The notes under the pieces are model-generated. The model saw only the letters and a program-made list of their open reading frames with translations, had not been told where the DNA came from and did no database searches. DNA of 64,000 bases from contig JBBISA010000006.1 of NCBI GenBank assembly GCA_037441525.1, forward strand, positions 39,622 to 103,621, in the 5' to 3' direction. A program made the translations under genes and the position numbers. Below, piece by piece: positions 29,187 through 38,716 of the stretch. The DNA comes from SKVR01 sp037441525. Lineage in GTDB: Bacteria > Bacteroidota > Bacteroidia > Bacteroidales > UBA7960. How positions within the stretch are numbered: position 1 is the stretch's first letter; every line of letters starts with the position of its first letter.

Positions 29187-30329
29187 ATGCAGAATAAATA
29201 CCTCTTCTTTTACCTCAAAACCGGCGGTGGACACCTGGCCCCGGCAAGATCGGTTGCCAACCATATTCACACAAGATATGGAGACAAAGCCAGGGTAACC
29301 CTTGCTGATGGTTTTGCAGGAGTAAATAAACTTGTTAAGGTGGCAGTTGAAGATGGCTACCGTCGCTCTCAATCCAATGCAGTATGGGTTTTTGAAGCTT
29401 TGTATGCCATCAATAAGCTTAAAGTCTTGGCTATTGTTACTGCATTTATTATCAGCTATTTTGTAAAACCGCACCTTAAAAGACAAATACTGGCAGAAAG
29501 ACCATCGAAAATTGTGATTTTTCATTTTTTTCTTATCAGGCCAGTACTTGAAATAGTGAAAGAATACAATCTGAATGTGCAGGTTACGGTAGTTGTTACC
29601 GATCCTTTTACAGCACACCCCATCTGGTTCCTTGAGCAGGGTCCAAGGTTTATAGTATTTTCGAAAAGGGTTAAAGAATTTTCAATTGCCCGTGGAATAC
29701 CTGAAAAATCGATCAAGGTTTTTCCTTTCATTCTTGATGAAAAGTTTACCAAACCTTTGCCCGAAACCCTTGCCAGAGTAATGAAGGAGAATCTGGGCTT
29801 TGACCCTGCAAAACGACTTGTACTGATTCTGGGTGGCGGCGATGGTATGCCACGCGGCAAAAAAATTCTCCGGAATTTTGTTCGTTATAATCCCGGTATC
29901 CAGATTGCCATAGTTTGTGGAAACAATACCTCACTTTTCCGGAAAGCCTGGCAGATAAAAGCAAAGTATAATTTTGAAGCATTGCATATATTTGGCTACA
30001 TTGATTTTGTTTACGAACTAATCAACATAGCTGATGTGGTGGTTACCAAATGCGGAGCAAGCACCTTTATGGAGATTCTGCTTTCAGGCAAAATTCCTGT
30101 TGTAAACAATTATATATGGGAGCAGGAAAAAGGGAATGTGGAATTTATTTGCCAAAACCGTATGGGAATATACGAGAAGGATGTTTCAAAGATACCCTCA
30201 CGAATCAGTGAATTGATCTTTAATCCGCATATTTATGAAGTTTACAGGGAAAATATCCTTAGCCAGAAACTGGAAAATGGAACTCCGGTAGTTTCGGAGT
30301 TTATTCTTTTTGAGCAAAACAGTAATTGA
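29187..30329 (+). CDS. MGDG-synthase-like glycosyltransferase, second of the pair
   Basis: 380 residues. It opens with YLFFYLKTGGGHLAPARSVAN, the MGDG-synthase/UgtP N-terminal motif, followed by an acceptor-side domain with PSKIVIFHFFLIRP and VVVTDPFTAHPIWF. The donor domain has LILGGGDGMPRG, and VVTKCGASTFMEILLSGKIPVV with the conserved Lys-Cys-Gly. Family members move galactose or glucose to diacylglycerol. The ATG at 29187 matches the family start better than an in-frame ATG at 29136. It is distinct from the first transferase in sequence, so the pair is not a fresh duplication. Confidence 0.85.
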   Translation: MQNKYLFFYLKTGGGHLAPARSVANHIHTRYGDKARVTLADGFAGVNKLVKVAVEDGYRRSQSNAVWVFEALYAINKLKVLAIVTAFIISYFVKPHLKRQILAERPSKIVIFHFFLIRPVLEIVKEYNLNVQVTVVVTDPFTAHPIWFLEQGPRFIVFSKRVKEFSIARGIPEKSIKVFPFILDEKFTKPLPETLARVMKENLGFDPAKRLVLILGGGDGMPRGKKILRNFVRYNPGIQIAIVCGNNTSLFRKAWQIKAKYNFEALHIFGYIDFVYELINIADVVVTKCGASTFMEILLSGKIPVVNNYIWEQEKGNVEFICQNRMGIYEKDVSKIPSRISELIFNPHIYEVYRENILSQKLENGTPVVSEFILFEQNSN

Positions 30330-30340
30330 AAAAAATTGTT

Positions 30341-31105
30341 ATGAATCTTCTCATCCTATCCGACCTTCATATTGGAAACAATGACCACTTCGAAACCTTT
30401 GGCTGGAAGTCACAAGACTTTATCGATGCAATTGAACAGATTCGATTTGAGCATAAAATTGACAAAATTGTTCTCAATGGCGATGTTTTCGAGCTATATA
30501 AGTATTCGTTCGATGAAATAAAGCAAAACAACCCCGTTTTGGTCGATTACCTGCTCAATACCCCATATATTGATTACATAAAAGGAAATCATGACGCATT
30601 ATGCCCTATTGGCCGCGAAAATTTACTCATCGAAAACAGACAGGGGAAGCGTGTTTACATTGAACACGGGCACAGTGCCGACTTTATGAACGGAACCTCA
30701 CTTGGGCGAGGTATTCAAACCTTTGGATTTAATCTTTTAAGATGGGGCAGCAAGGTACGATTCATCCTGGGCATTTACAGGCGAATTCTTGAAATTGATG
30801 AAGCCATCAACAAAATTCCAAAAAAATACGACTCAATCCGTTACCTTACCCATGCCTTAAGGCTACTAAAAAACTACGATGTGGTTATTCTTGGCCATAC
30901 CCACAAAATTGAAGCTCATAAAACATATTACCTTAATAATAAAAAACTTTATGTCAATTGCGGGTCATGCTCGCTGGGACGTTTTCAGGCAGTTATTATC
31001 AATACCGATACTTTAAAGTACGATACACTGAAGTTTAAAAATTACAATGAATTACAGGAAGAATATAGTGCTGCGGATATTGCCGAATTTTCTCTTATTG
31101 CATAA
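30341..31105 (+). CDS. Calcineurin-like metallophosphoesterase
   Basis: 254 residues with all motifs of the two-metal phosphoesterase fold: D8-L-H10 at the start, then NGDVFE, KGNHD, IEHGHS and the late ILGHTHK. The closest pattern is the UDP-2,3-diacylglucosamine hydrolase (LpxH)/YfcE group, but membership is not proven. No signal peptide, so it is cytoplasmic. The start is the ATG at 30341, 11 nt after the second glycosyltransferase, which implies cotranscription. A role in removing phosphate from a glycolipid precursor is an inference from this context. Confidence 0.88.
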   Translation: MNLLILSDLHIGNNDHFETFGWKSQDFIDAIEQIRFEHKIDKIVLNGDVFELYKYSFDEIKQNNPVLVDYLLNTPYIDYIKGNHDALCPIGRENLLIENRQGKRVYIEHGHSADFMNGTSLGRGIQTFGFNLLRWGSKVRFILGIYRRILEIDEAINKIPKKYDSIRYLTHALRLLKNYDVVILGHTHKIEAHKTYYLNNKKLYVNCGSCSLGRFQAVIINTDTLKYDTLKFKNYNELQEEYSAADIAEFSLIA

Positions 31106-31265
31106 ATTCGAACCGTCTATCATAATCCTTATGTCTTTATTGTTTAACCCGCATCACTAATTTTAATTAAGAACTTAGCAGGCTAAGCAATTAACACGGA
31201 TTAGTAACTAAAGAATATTTTATCAATGGCTTAGGGTGATACATTTCTAATGACAATAAGTAGAA

Positions 31266-31301
31266 AAAACGGCTAATGACAAATCTGGGATTAACCGTTT
31301 T
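31266..31301 (+). terminator. Possible terminator after the phosphoesterase gene
   Basis: AAAACGGCTAAT (31266-31277) and ATTAACCGTTTT (31290-31301) form a stem with one mismatch. The T run is short, so this is a weak call. Confidence 0.45.
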
Positions 31302-31326
31302 AAACTCCGGTATACATGATGAAAAT

Positions 31327-31353
31327 GAAAAGGGGGCATCAGACCCCCTTTTC
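31327..31353 (-). terminator. Terminator after the PorP/SprF gene
   Basis: GAAAAGGGGG (31327-31336), a 7-nt loop and CCCCCTTTTC (31344-31353). It lies 28 nt beyond the stop of the - strand gene at 31381 and is symmetric enough to act both ways. Confidence 0.75.
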
Positions 31354-31380
31354 TGGTTTTAATTATTTTGGTGTAATGGT

Positions 31381-32418
31381 TTAGAAGGTTGCATCGGGGC
31401 AGGGGATAGGCCCTTGTTTTTTGCTTGGAGCGCCCTGGTTGAACTGGTAAATCAGGGAAATTTCGTGCGCCCCGCCGGTATTGCTTATCATCCTGCTAAT
31501 GGTAAAATCATAACTGTAACCAATGCGTATACTATAGGTTCTGATGCCAGCCATAAGTACCATTGCATCGTTGTTGGTGATGCCATAGATTTGGTTATTA
31601 AAAATAGGGATGCCTCTGTAAAGCAACCCAACACTTATGGGGTCTCTCGACCAATAGGCCCCAAAATCCATCTGGTTAAATCTTCCCTGGTTCTTATAGA
31701 GAAAAGCCAATGAAATGCTCTCACCAACCTGCTGAGCATAATGACCACCAAAATGAAAACGGTAACCGCCAAAAAGCGAAATCTTTATGGGAAGGCGGCT
31801 CTCTTCCTGAGTCATCGATTGGTTGGGCCTCATCAAATGGTCAACAGCCAATCCGGTCCATATATTCCTGCTATATGCCAATATAGACGAAGATGCATCG
31901 AAGTAGCCAATCTTTTGAAGGGGGTTGGTAACCGTAGATGTAGGAAGAATCTCATTAAGTCTTATCTGGTCGCCAAAAGTATGTTTTTCAAAATCAACAG
32001 TTCTTTGGGCATACATAAATTGCAACCCTGGTCTAAGTGTCCAGCGATGGTCTAACTGAAAGTTATAAGAATAAACCAATCCCCCGTGGGTTGTGGCAAG
32101 CCTGCCGGCTCCGGCCTGATCACGAAATAATAATAATCCCAAACCGCTGCGATAATTATGGAAATAATGGTCGAAGGAGAACGCATAGGTAACAAATGCA
32201 CCCGGAATCGAAGGCCATTGATTTCGGTAATTCATTACAATTCGGCTTCCATCGGTTGAGCCTGCAAAGGATGGTGCTAAATAAATGGGAGCGGCGTAAA
32301 ACTGTGAAAACTGGGGAGCCTGTGCCCGCAAACTGAAAGAGCCTGCGCACATTATCAGGACTAATATCCCGCAGGCAATGATTGCCTTTGTGCCTTGAAG
32401 TGTAAATGCTCTTTTCAT
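31381..32418 (-). CDS. PorP/SprF-family T9SS outer-membrane protein
   Basis: 345 residues: a signal peptide (1 to about 32, ending LRAQA), then QFSQFYAAPIYLAPSFAGS, the family's opening motif, and an outer-membrane beta barrel with repeated aromatic strands. PorP/SprF proteins are paired with T9SS cargo carrying type B C-terminal domains and are thought to help secrete or anchor it. Here the gene lies 41 nt after the type B cargo gene on the same strand, the usual arrangement. Confidence 0.92.
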   Translation of the reverse strand: MKRAFTLQGTKAIIACGILVLIMCAGSFSLRAQAPQFSQFYAAPIYLAPSFAGSTDGSRIVMNYRNQWPSIPGAFVTYAFSFDHYFHNYRSGLGLLLFRDQAGAGRLATTHGGLVYSYNFQLDHRWTLRPGLQFMYAQRTVDFEKHTFGDQIRLNEILPTSTVTNPLQKIGYFDASSSILAYSRNIWTGLAVDHLMRPNQSMTQEESRLPIKISLFGGYRFHFGGHYAQQVGESISLAFLYKNQGRFNQMDFGAYWSRDPISVGLLYRGIPIFNNQIYGITNNDAMVLMAGIRTYSIRIGYSYDFTISRMISNTGGAHEISLIYQFNQGAPSKKQGPIPCPDATF

Positions 32419-32459
32419 AATGTATATTATTTTATGGTTTTTAAACTCAATGTGCCTGA

Positions 32460-34424
32460 TTATCTGTATAGTGTAACATCTCCGGCTGTTTTTATTTCCT
32501 TGCCGTTAAAGCAGGTAGCCTTTACCTTCCATACATAAACCCCCATCGGGGATAGCCTTCCGCGGTAATATCCATCCCATCCGATATCAGTGTCCTCCGA
32601 TCTGAAAATAAACTCACCCCAACGGTTGTAAATCTCAAGCACATATTTGTCTATTCCGGTATGGATGGGGTAAAAAATATGATTTGCGGGGTCGTTCACT
32701 ATATATCTTCCATCACTGGGCCCGTTAGTACTTGGTGTAAAAGCATTAGGGAAAATCATCTGACAATCTTTTTCTGCAATAACAACTCCCTTTTTTACAA
32801 CCTGATCGAAGCATTGAGGGAAAGTATTGGTTGCTACATTCAGCCTGATATCGTAAACTCCGGCTTCGCTATATAAGTGCTCCGGCTCGGTATCGTAGTA
32901 AATGGTACCATCACCCATGTGCCATTCAAAATAGGTTGCAAGGCTCGAGAGGTTTACCATTTTAATGGTTTCGTAAGGCAGCTGTACCACAGGTTGTGAA
33001 ACCCTGAATTCTGCATTGGGTAGTTCAAATACACGAATAGTCTGATAGGCTGAATCCAATCCACCTTCGCCACTGACAAGAAGTTTTACCTGATATTCAC
33101 CTGGTTTTGTAAATACGTGAACAGGATTTTCGAGATTTGAGTAATGGCCATCAGCAAAATCCCAGAAAAACTCTTTTCCGTATTTAGAATCATTGCGGAA
33201 TTGAATCTCAAGTGGGGGGCAGCCTTGTGCTGAGGGTGCAAAACCTACCATAGGCATGGGTGCGGTGATTGACACTTTTTGACTGATGCTGTCGAAACAG
33301 TAATCATTGGCTACGGTTAAAGATACACGGTAATGCTTGGTGGAATAATCATCAGAGGGCCATTTATATTCGTGATCGATAGTATCAAAAGTATCAGTAT
33401 TAATAATCCTTCCATCTCCCAATTCCCACCTAAACTTCCAATTGCCGGGCGAGCTGAAGTTTTCTGCCCTGATATGGGTGCTGGGAAAGGTTTGTGCATG
33501 GGGGCTTACCAGAATGTCGGCCACAGGCACGGGATAAACCGTTGCTCTTTTTACAATGCTGTCCAGGCAGCCAAAGACTGATTGTGCCCTGAGTTTTATG
33601 TCGTAGAAACTTTCTTTGGTTGGGGGAGTATAGAATTCATTTTTTGGATTCGGAACTGTTGAATTATTCCCATCAGCAAAGTTCCATGCAAACCTATGGG
33701 CATGCCGGGAGAGGTTGATAAATTCCAGCGGCAGAGGGTTGCATCCCTTCATGGCCTCATTATCGGCAGTAAAATTGGCAATCACCTCCGGAAATACTTT
33801 TACCTGCTGCGAAGACTCTCTTGAGCAGCCGTATTTGTTAATGGTTTTTAGTTTTAACTGGTAAATTGCGGGCAATTCACTTTTGTTGGAAATGGAATGA
33901 GTAAATTTTTCAGCATTGTTTACTGTTTGTGTACCAGCCAGGCTCCACTCTGCCAGGGTTCCGCCAATTGAAAGGTTGGTGAATTCCAATGGCAAAGGAG
34001 AGCAACCTTCATCGGTATGAATGGTAAATGCTGATTTGGGACGAGGGTAAACAGTTATTTGCCTGCTTGCATCTGCCTTGCAACCCCAGTTGGAGGTTAC
34101 ATTCAGATTTATATTATAATACTTGTTGTCAGTATGGCTTTCGTTGGTAAATGTATAGGATGGGTTTATTATTATTGATGTTGAACCATCGCCAAAACTC
34201 CATTGGTTAGTTTTGGCACCCCTTGATTGGTTGTTGAATTGTACCTGTAATGGGTGACAACCCTCTGTTACAACATCAAAATTGGCAACAATATCCGGGA
34301 ACACTGTGATAGTTCGTTTTGCGCTGCTGGTGCATCCAAACTGGTTTTCAACATCAAGCACCACTGGGAATACGCCCGGGGGGGCATTGAGGGGTTGCGT
34401 AAATCTGTGAGTTATGTTGCCCAC
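32460..34424 (-). CDS. PKD-repeat adhesin, C-terminal fragment with T9SS type B sorting domain
   Basis: 654 residues if started at GTG 34424, but this is almost certainly the 3' part of the gene whose N-terminal part ends at 34476. The frame is the same, and the 17 codons between them continue a PKD repeat (GATQYNWNFANGYTS). It holds about six more PKD-like repeats (CHPLQVQFNNQSRGAKTNQW and similar) and ends in a gliding-motility-type C-terminal domain with FPNAFTPSTNGPSDG, YNRWGEFIF and WDGYYRG, the T9SS type B signal. It has no signal peptide of its own, so as a separate product it could not be secreted. Confidence 0.8.
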   Translation of the reverse strand: MGNITHRFTQPLNAPPGVFPVVLDVENQFGCTSSAKRTITVFPDIVANFDVVTEGCHPLQVQFNNQSRGAKTNQWSFGDGSTSIIINPSYTFTNESHTDNKYYNINLNVTSNWGCKADASRQITVYPRPKSAFTIHTDEGCSPLPLEFTNLSIGGTLAEWSLAGTQTVNNAEKFTHSISNKSELPAIYQLKLKTINKYGCSRESSQQVKVFPEVIANFTADNEAMKGCNPLPLEFINLSRHAHRFAWNFADGNNSTVPNPKNEFYTPPTKESFYDIKLRAQSVFGCLDSIVKRATVYPVPVADILVSPHAQTFPSTHIRAENFSSPGNWKFRWELGDGRIINTDTFDTIDHEYKWPSDDYSTKHYRVSLTVANDYCFDSISQKVSITAPMPMVGFAPSAQGCPPLEIQFRNDSKYGKEFFWDFADGHYSNLENPVHVFTKPGEYQVKLLVSGEGGLDSAYQTIRVFELPNAEFRVSQPVVQLPYETIKMVNLSSLATYFEWHMGDGTIYYDTEPEHLYSEAGVYDIRLNVATNTFPQCFDQVVKKGVVIAEKDCQMIFPNAFTPSTNGPSDGRYIVNDPANHIFYPIHTGIDKYVLEIYNRWGEFIFRSEDTDIGWDGYYRGRLSPMGVYVWKVKATCFNGKEIKTAGDVTLYR

Positions 34425-34475
34425 ATTGTTTGAAGTATAGCCGTTGGCAAAGTTCCAGTTATATTGGGTGGCTCC

Positions 34476-37400
34476 TTAGGAGCTGTCGGTAAATGCAATT
34501 TCCAGTGGCGAACAACCTTCTGTGATTGATGGTTCGAATACCGCTTTGGGTCTTGGGAAAACAGTAATGGCTTTTTCAATTGAATCCTTACATCCATATA
34601 TACTCTGGGCATGCAACCTGATGGTGTATTGCTGCATTTCAGTATGCGAGGGGTTGTTAAAAACACGTTTGTGAGCCACTGTGGATGTGGTTGATGTTTG
34701 GCCATCTCCATAAATCCAACGGTAAGGAGTATTTGCGCTGGCACCCGATGATTCGTTAACCAGTCGGGTTTCTAACGGATGACACCCCATAGTCTCAGAT
34801 AAACTGAATTCTGCCTTTATTTCAGGAAATACCCGCGTAGACATCTGAGTTGTATCCATACACCCATATTCGTTCAGGGCTATAAGCCTGCTGGTATAAA
34901 CAGTCTCAGCATCGCCCTTATTAGTATATGTATGCGATATGTTCCCTGAGTTCAGCAGGTTTGCCGAACCATCCCCAAAATTCCAGATAAACCCTTTGGT
35001 GCCAACTGAACTTTCAATGAATTGAACCGGAAGAGGTGAGCAACCTGCAACATCTGAAGGTCGGTAAGATGCTTTTGGTTTGGGGAATACTGTAATTTGT
35101 TTTTCAATATAGTCTTTGCAGCCAAATTGCGATTCGGCACTTAGCCTGACGATGTATACCTGTGATTCGGTGCGGCTTGGGTTGGTATAAATCCGCTTTA
35201 CACTTGTAACCGCAGAAGTTCCTCCATCGCCAAATTCCCATAAATATTTTGCTGCACCGTTCGATTGATTTATAAATTCAACTTCAAGAGGGTGGCAACC
35301 AGATGAAATCATTTCGAATTGTGCTTTGATTTCCGGATAAATGGTTACACTTCTGGTTAATGCGTCTTTGCAACCACTTGAATTTTCAATGGTCAGGGTT
35401 ACAGGAACTGTAATTTCTGCACCTGTTTTGTTCTCAAATACATGAGATACTTTTTCCTGATTTGAATAGGATTGGGCGCCTGTGCCAAAATCCCAACTAA
35501 CAAGGTTAGCCCCCTTGCTTTGATTATTAAAAGTAAGTTCTTGTGGTGTGCAGTAGGATGTGTAATCGAAGGTAAAACCTGCTTCAATGCGCGGATATAC
35601 TTTTATCTGATGTTCGGAAACATCCTGGCAGAGATAATCAGATATAGTGGTAAGTCTTACATTGAAAACGGCCGTATCGCTGAGGCTGGGGTTGTTGAAC
35701 CATATCACCGGGTCTTTTTCCGATGAATTACCCTCCTGGTTTCCAAATTCCCATAAGTAAGTTTTTGCCCCCCTTGAAAGGTTTTGGAAACTTACCTGCT
35801 GTGGGTTGCAACCTTCGGTGATGCTGGGTTTGAATTCGGAGATGATGGATGGGAAAACCACCAGTTGTCTTTTTTGGGTGTCGCTACACCCGTAATTGTT
35901 TTCACCCCTTAACCAAATCTTTATAGTATCTGGAAGGCTGAATCCTTTATTTTCGAAAAGTTTTGAAAACTCAGCCTGGTCAATTTTTTCGAAAGTTGAG
36001 CCATTGTCAAAACTCCATAGATTATCGGTAGCTCCAAATGATCTGTTTTGAAAGGTTACAGGATATGGAGTGCAATGGGTAGGTGGATCGAAACTGAATT
36101 TGGTTTCCACAAACGGTTTAACATGTATGTAAACGATGTCTTCAGAGAGACAGCCATTTTTAGAAATCGCATTCAGTGTCACTTCATAGGTAATTTCTTT
36201 GTCGGTATAATTGTGGAAAGTATGAACCGGGTTTTCCAGAGTACTTGATGCGCCATCGCCAAATCTCCAATGATACTTTTCAGCACCTTTTGATAAATTG
36301 CTAAAATTTACTTCAAGTGGCGCACAACCACTAATTACATTTGGTTTTATTGATGCTTTTACTTCTGGATAAACAGTGATGTCGGTGAACATTGTATCGC
36401 GGCAATGTGAAAACATGCCCACAAGCATCAAACGGCGTTTTATGGGAGCGTTGGTATTGTTTACGTAAGTATGGGTAAAATTATCAAGTATGTTTGTATA
36501 TATCGTGCCATCACCCATTCTCCATGAGTATCTGTTTAGGCCATAGGATTCATTTTTAATCTTTACATCAAACGGTGAACAACCTACTGCTTCATCCACA
36601 GTAAAAGCCGCATTTGCCGGTCCGAAAAGAGTAACGTAAACACTGGTTGAATCGACCATTTTACAGGCACCGCTAACCATTACCGTGTATTTTATCGATG
36701 CCTCGGGCAAGGCTATAGGTGTTGCACTTTTAGGGTCATCGAGAAAATCAGGAGGCGACCAGGTATAATTGATACCACCCTGAGCAATCAGCTGAACCGG
36801 TTCGCCAGGGCAAGCCCTGTGTATAGAGCCTGCGCCCGAAATATTTGCCCGGATACTAAGTTCATTGAAATCGGAAAAATAGCCATACATAGTACCTGAA
36901 CCTGGCCCTCCGTTTATAATGCCAAGGTGAAAAACGTCCTTGGTATTTTCTATCAGACTGGCAAGCCCTACAGGCACCAGAGCAACATTTGTCATGTCGA
37001 ATTCAGCTGCCAGCCAGCTGGTAGTGCCTGGAACCACTTTAAAGTCGGATGCCTTAATAACGGTATTAGGCCCCTGGCCGTTAAAAATGAATGCATCTTC
37101 TGCCCCGGCCCTCACAAGAATATTCAGGAAGAAACCCTCATTCTTTGAGCGTGTAAATGAAACTCTTGTACTACCTGTACAAACATTGACTGGCGGAAGA
37201 ACAGCCCCGCCCATTTCGCATCCAAAACCCGACACATGATATACATAGGCTGGTTGCGATACTTTTATAAAATGGGTTTTCTGGCTAAATTGCCTTCGAT
37301 ACTGCTGTCCAGGTTGTATTATTGCTTCCAGGTTTCCATCAATCAGTACTTCAGTATTAGGTTTTGTGCCTACCACATAAAAAAACTCGGGCATATTGGC

Positions 37401-38246
37401 TGCACCCCCTTGCCCAATTCTTCCCCGCATGGCAATATATTCGGTACCAATAATAGAGGTGGGTATCAACTGATCACCAATAAGGTCGCGGCAACCTCCC
37501 CAGCCGCTTGGATTGGCTGAGTCAACCGAGTCGTCGCTGGTTGAAATGGCAATTGGTTTGGTTGATTCAACCCGTGTTCCACCGAGGTGATTATCAGCAA
37601 ACTGGCCTGATGTTGCAAAATTATTAGGAACAACTGCAAATGCTTCACCCCGATTAAGGGTTATTTGAAATGGAACTCCTGCCGGACGATCAGGGAAAAC
37701 CGGCCGGGTAGGTGTTATAGTAATTTTTGTGTTGTCCTCAGTGGCAACCATATAAATCCCGGAATAGGGTTTGGGGTTGTAGTTACCATTATGGAAGCGA
37801 TTCTGGAAAGGGACAAAAAAGTCTGTTCCCAGTGCATTTCTTCCCTTGAGTGAAAAAATATCAGGATTATTTATTGTCCCTATTTCAAAATAGGCAGTTG
37901 TAAGGTTTGTGGCTACAATATGAATACCTCTGTTATAAACCTGATTGGGGTTTTCAATCCAGATTTGTTCAATTATGGTTGTAACATCAATTGTGCGGGC
38001 TTCAAAGGGGGTAAGATTGGCTATTATCGGAGTGAATCCCGGATTATCGGGCATCGTGATCATGATTTGGTTGGGAAGATTCAGGTTGGCAAACCTGAAA
38101 AAAAATCGGGCACCTGCCCAGCTATGACCTTTGGTAACCTTGGGTACTGCAAACCAGAAATCAGTATCGGTTTGGGCATAACTTTGCTTTAATCCTGCCG
38201 TGGTAAGGAGTAAAATAACAAAAATCAGAGTTGCTGCCCTATTCAT
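34476..38246 (-). CDS. PKD-repeat adhesin, N-terminal part ending at a premature in-frame TAA
   Basis: 1256 residues. Signal peptide (1 to about 24, ending QSYAQ), then an N-terminal domain of the IgGFc-binding type (TDFWFAVPK, GIHIVATNLTTAYFEIG, YMVATEDNTKITITPTRPV) to about residue 510, then eight complete PKD-like repeats of 85-95 residues with the pattern CxPLxVxFxNxSxGAxxYxWxFGDG. The ninth repeat stops at FTDSS followed by TAA (34476-34478). The frame continues open to 32460, so the original product would be about 1900 residues. One base change could make this stop. As it stands the protein lacks the T9SS sorting domain. Confidence 0.88.
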   Translation of the reverse strand: MNRAATLIFVILLLTTAGLKQSYAQTDTDFWFAVPKVTKGHSWAGARFFFRFANLNLPNQIMITMPDNPGFTPIIANLTPFEARTIDVTTIIEQIWIENPNQVYNRGIHIVATNLTTAYFEIGTINNPDIFSLKGRNALGTDFFVPFQNRFHNGNYNPKPYSGIYMVATEDNTKITITPTRPVFPDRPAGVPFQITLNRGEAFAVVPNNFATSGQFADNHLGGTRVESTKPIAISTSDDSVDSANPSGWGGCRDLIGDQLIPTSIIGTEYIAMRGRIGQGGAANMPEFFYVVGTKPNTEVLIDGNLEAIIQPGQQYRRQFSQKTHFIKVSQPAYVYHVSGFGCEMGGAVLPPVNVCTGSTRVSFTRSKNEGFFLNILVRAGAEDAFIFNGQGPNTVIKASDFKVVPGTTSWLAAEFDMTNVALVPVGLASLIENTKDVFHLGIINGGPGSGTMYGYFSDFNELSIRANISGAGSIHRACPGEPVQLIAQGGINYTWSPPDFLDDPKSATPIALPEASIKYTVMVSGACKMVDSTSVYVTLFGPANAAFTVDEAVGCSPFDVKIKNESYGLNRYSWRMGDGTIYTNILDNFTHTYVNNTNAPIKRRLMLVGMFSHCRDTMFTDITVYPEVKASIKPNVISGCAPLEVNFSNLSKGAEKYHWRFGDGASSTLENPVHTFHNYTDKEITYEVTLNAISKNGCLSEDIVYIHVKPFVETKFSFDPPTHCTPYPVTFQNRSFGATDNLWSFDNGSTFEKIDQAEFSKLFENKGFSLPDTIKIWLRGENNYGCSDTQKRQLVVFPSIISEFKPSITEGCNPQQVSFQNLSRGAKTYLWEFGNQEGNSSEKDPVIWFNNPSLSDTAVFNVRLTTISDYLCQDVSEHQIKVYPRIEAGFTFDYTSYCTPQELTFNNQSKGANLVSWDFGTGAQSYSNQEKVSHVFENKTGAEITVPVTLTIENSSGCKDALTRSVTIYPEIKAQFEMISSGCHPLEVEFINQSNGAAKYLWEFGDGGTSAVTSVKRIYTNPSRTESQVYIVRLSAESQFGCKDYIEKQITVFPKPKASYRPSDVAGCSPLPVQFIESSVGTKGFIWNFGDGSANLLNSGNISHTYTNKGDAETVYTSRLIALNEYGCMDTTQMSTRVFPEIKAEFSLSETMGCHPLETRLVNESSGASANTPYRWIYGDGQTSTTSTVAHKRVFNNPSHTEMQQYTIRLHAQSIYGCKDSIEKAITVFPRPKAVFEPSITEGCSPLEIAFTDSS

Positions 38247-38716
38247 TTATTCTTTGAAATATGCGTTTATGGCCTATTTGTGCGGTTTATTTCCAAGTTC
38301 GGCTAAATATTTTGCTTGTTGGTTACTTCCTCTCCATTTAATCGCCTATTAATAACAAAGTTAGGGTTGACAACAACCCTATACAACAGCGTAAATGCTC
38401 GAATTTTGATGGTAAAAACAGCGTATTTCTACCGGTAGTATTCACCCGTATATAAATGGGGCGATTGAAATAAAGGAGATTAATAAAATTTAAGGATGGC
38501 CAATGGTGTTAAATCAGTTTTTTCTCTTGCCGTTTTTATTGATGGACTGACCTTTTAATATATGCAACACAACAAATATGGTTACATATAAAAAATGACC
38601 ACACCATCTGGTGATAACAAAAACATGAAACAAGAAAGGTTTGTAAGTTAGGTTTTAAATCGGAATAAACCTGGCCAGGCAATATGTTTTCTTTGCTGCT
38701 TTTTCCTGATTCCTGA
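38247..38716. other. Intergenic region upstream of the PKD adhesin gene
   Basis: 470 nt between two - strand genes. It carries the adhesin promoter (38356-38387). The remaining 330 nt up to the protease gene is AT-rich and shows no gene or convincing terminator. Confidence 0.6.
38356..38387 (-). promoter_or_regulatory. Promoter of the PKD adhesin/PorP operon
   Basis: On the - strand GTTG (38387-38384), a 20-nt spacer and TAACTTTG (38363-38356). Both elements and the spacing fit the Bacteroidota -33/-7 promoter. The expected leader is about 100 nt. This is the best two-element match I found. Confidence 0.65.

Noticed and set aside
34476..34500. Translational restart using AAGGAG after the TAA in the adhesin
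   Set aside because: The nearest in-frame start (GTG at 34424) is about 50 nt away, too far for that Shine-Dalgarno, and the product would have no signal peptide.
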